Positions 63,490-64,000 of a stretch of DNA of 64,000 nucleotides are shown here, one piece after another. Under the pieces are notes generated by a model. That model did not search any database. It saw nothing but the letters and a program-made list of their open reading frames with translations, and had not been told where the DNA came from. The DNA comes from Solea solea (Eukaryota; Chordata; Actinopteri; Pleuronectiformes; Soleidae). Each line of letters starts with the position of its first letter. Positions within the stretch are counted from its first letter, which is position 1. The DNA is taken from assembly GCF_958295425.1 (NCBI RefSeq), contig NC_081135.1:25830933-25894932 (forward strand). The letters are read 5' to 3'. Position numbers and translations under genes: made by a program.

Positions 63490-63703
63490 TTAAACGAATA
63501 CTTCACCAATTTGCATTTAGCTTTGTTTTAATGAAATAGGGGTAATATTTTTGAGAAATTGTGCTTCCCAACCTCAGTCGAGAAATATCTTCATTCTTTT
63601 TTTTGTTACGTGCCCACCAGTGACACTTGGTCCGAGCCTTGAAAACACTAACCCTATTCTAGTAATACAAAGCTAAATGCAAATCGGTGAAGTATTCCTT
63701 TAA
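63490..63703. mobile_element. TTAA-bounded MITE, family B, copy 3
   Basis: TTAAACGAATACTTCACC at the left and, reversed, TTAAAGGAATACTTCACC at the right, each with TTAA at the edge, followed inward by GATTTGCATTTAGCT. 214 bp. Its left half matches the reverse of the right arm of the 33490 copy, and it lacks one internal arm. Confidence 0.88.
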
Positions 63704-64000
63704 CCAGTACAGATAGATTAGGTATCCTTTACAAATCTTCCATATTTTGGATGCATTATTGTGTTTTTCTGATTAAAAAGAGATGTCACATTAATTATAA
63801 AGCATTTTCCTAGTTTACTATCAGTATTTTATTACTCCTATATATCCAGTTGTCCATCTTGCATCATTGTTGTCCTTGTGGTTGCTTTAGGTGACACTTG
63901 TATTAGAATAGTTACTAGATACTGTGAACAACTGAATGTCTTAAACTTTGTAACCTGTATTTGTTTTTCTTAACGTGCCACCGTGAAGATCACCTAACAC

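Larger units (their letters stand above)
62229..64000 (+). other. fmnl2 intron 6 (start)
   Basis: No sign of the next formin exon in the remaining 1.8 kb. Contains a TGTCC repeat (63125-63149) and a family-B MITE (63490-63703). Confidence 0.6.

Overview
This is nuclear DNA from a ray-finned fish, probably a percomorph-type teleost. The genes are split by GT-AG introns, CA/GT microsatellites are common, the SINE, MITE and LINE remnants are of kinds seen in teleosts, and the proteins match vertebrate families residue by residue across short exons. No operon-like or prokaryotic structure is present.

Four protein genes lie head to tail on the + strand. (1) Positions 1-16140 hold the 3' part of a myosin-X gene (myo10): 22 coding exons from the end of the motor domain through three IQ motifs, a charged helix/coiled coil, an acidic proline-rich linker, the split PH1-PH2-PH1 arrangement, PH3, MyTH4 and FERM. 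The stop is at 14490-14492, followed by a 1.6-kb 3' UTR. (2) Positions 17413-20534 are a complete pttg1ip gene (7 exons, 178 aa). (3) Positions 21551-25084 are a complete SUMO2/3-type gene (4 exons, 95 aa). (4) From about 29.8 kb to the window end lies the 5' part of a formin-like gene, best matched to fmnl2: six coding exons, with a first intron of 15.9 kb, and the gene continues beyond the window.

The pttg1ip-SUMO3 neighbourhood matches human 21q22.3. Myosin-X and FMNL2 both act in filopodia and leading-edge actin, but their proximity here is probably coincidental. SUMO modifies nuclear and other proteins, and PTTG1IP is a small membrane glycoprotein, so there is no sign of a shared pathway.

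The non-coding space holds old mobile elements: two TTAA-bounded MITE families, one hAT-like MITE family (including a copy with a clear 8-bp target duplication nested inside another MITE), one tRNA-derived SINE with a (TGTAA)n tail, a 5'-truncated LINE 3' end, and several simple repeats. Most of the large fmnl2 introns could not be assigned by eye. I see no evidence for a new multi-gene system. The points most worth a second look are complementary TG and CA repeats flanking a myo10 exon, the proline-rich/EVH1-like motifs and Gly-Ser insert in this myosin-X, a possible alternative first exon in a myo10 intron, and the nested MITEs.
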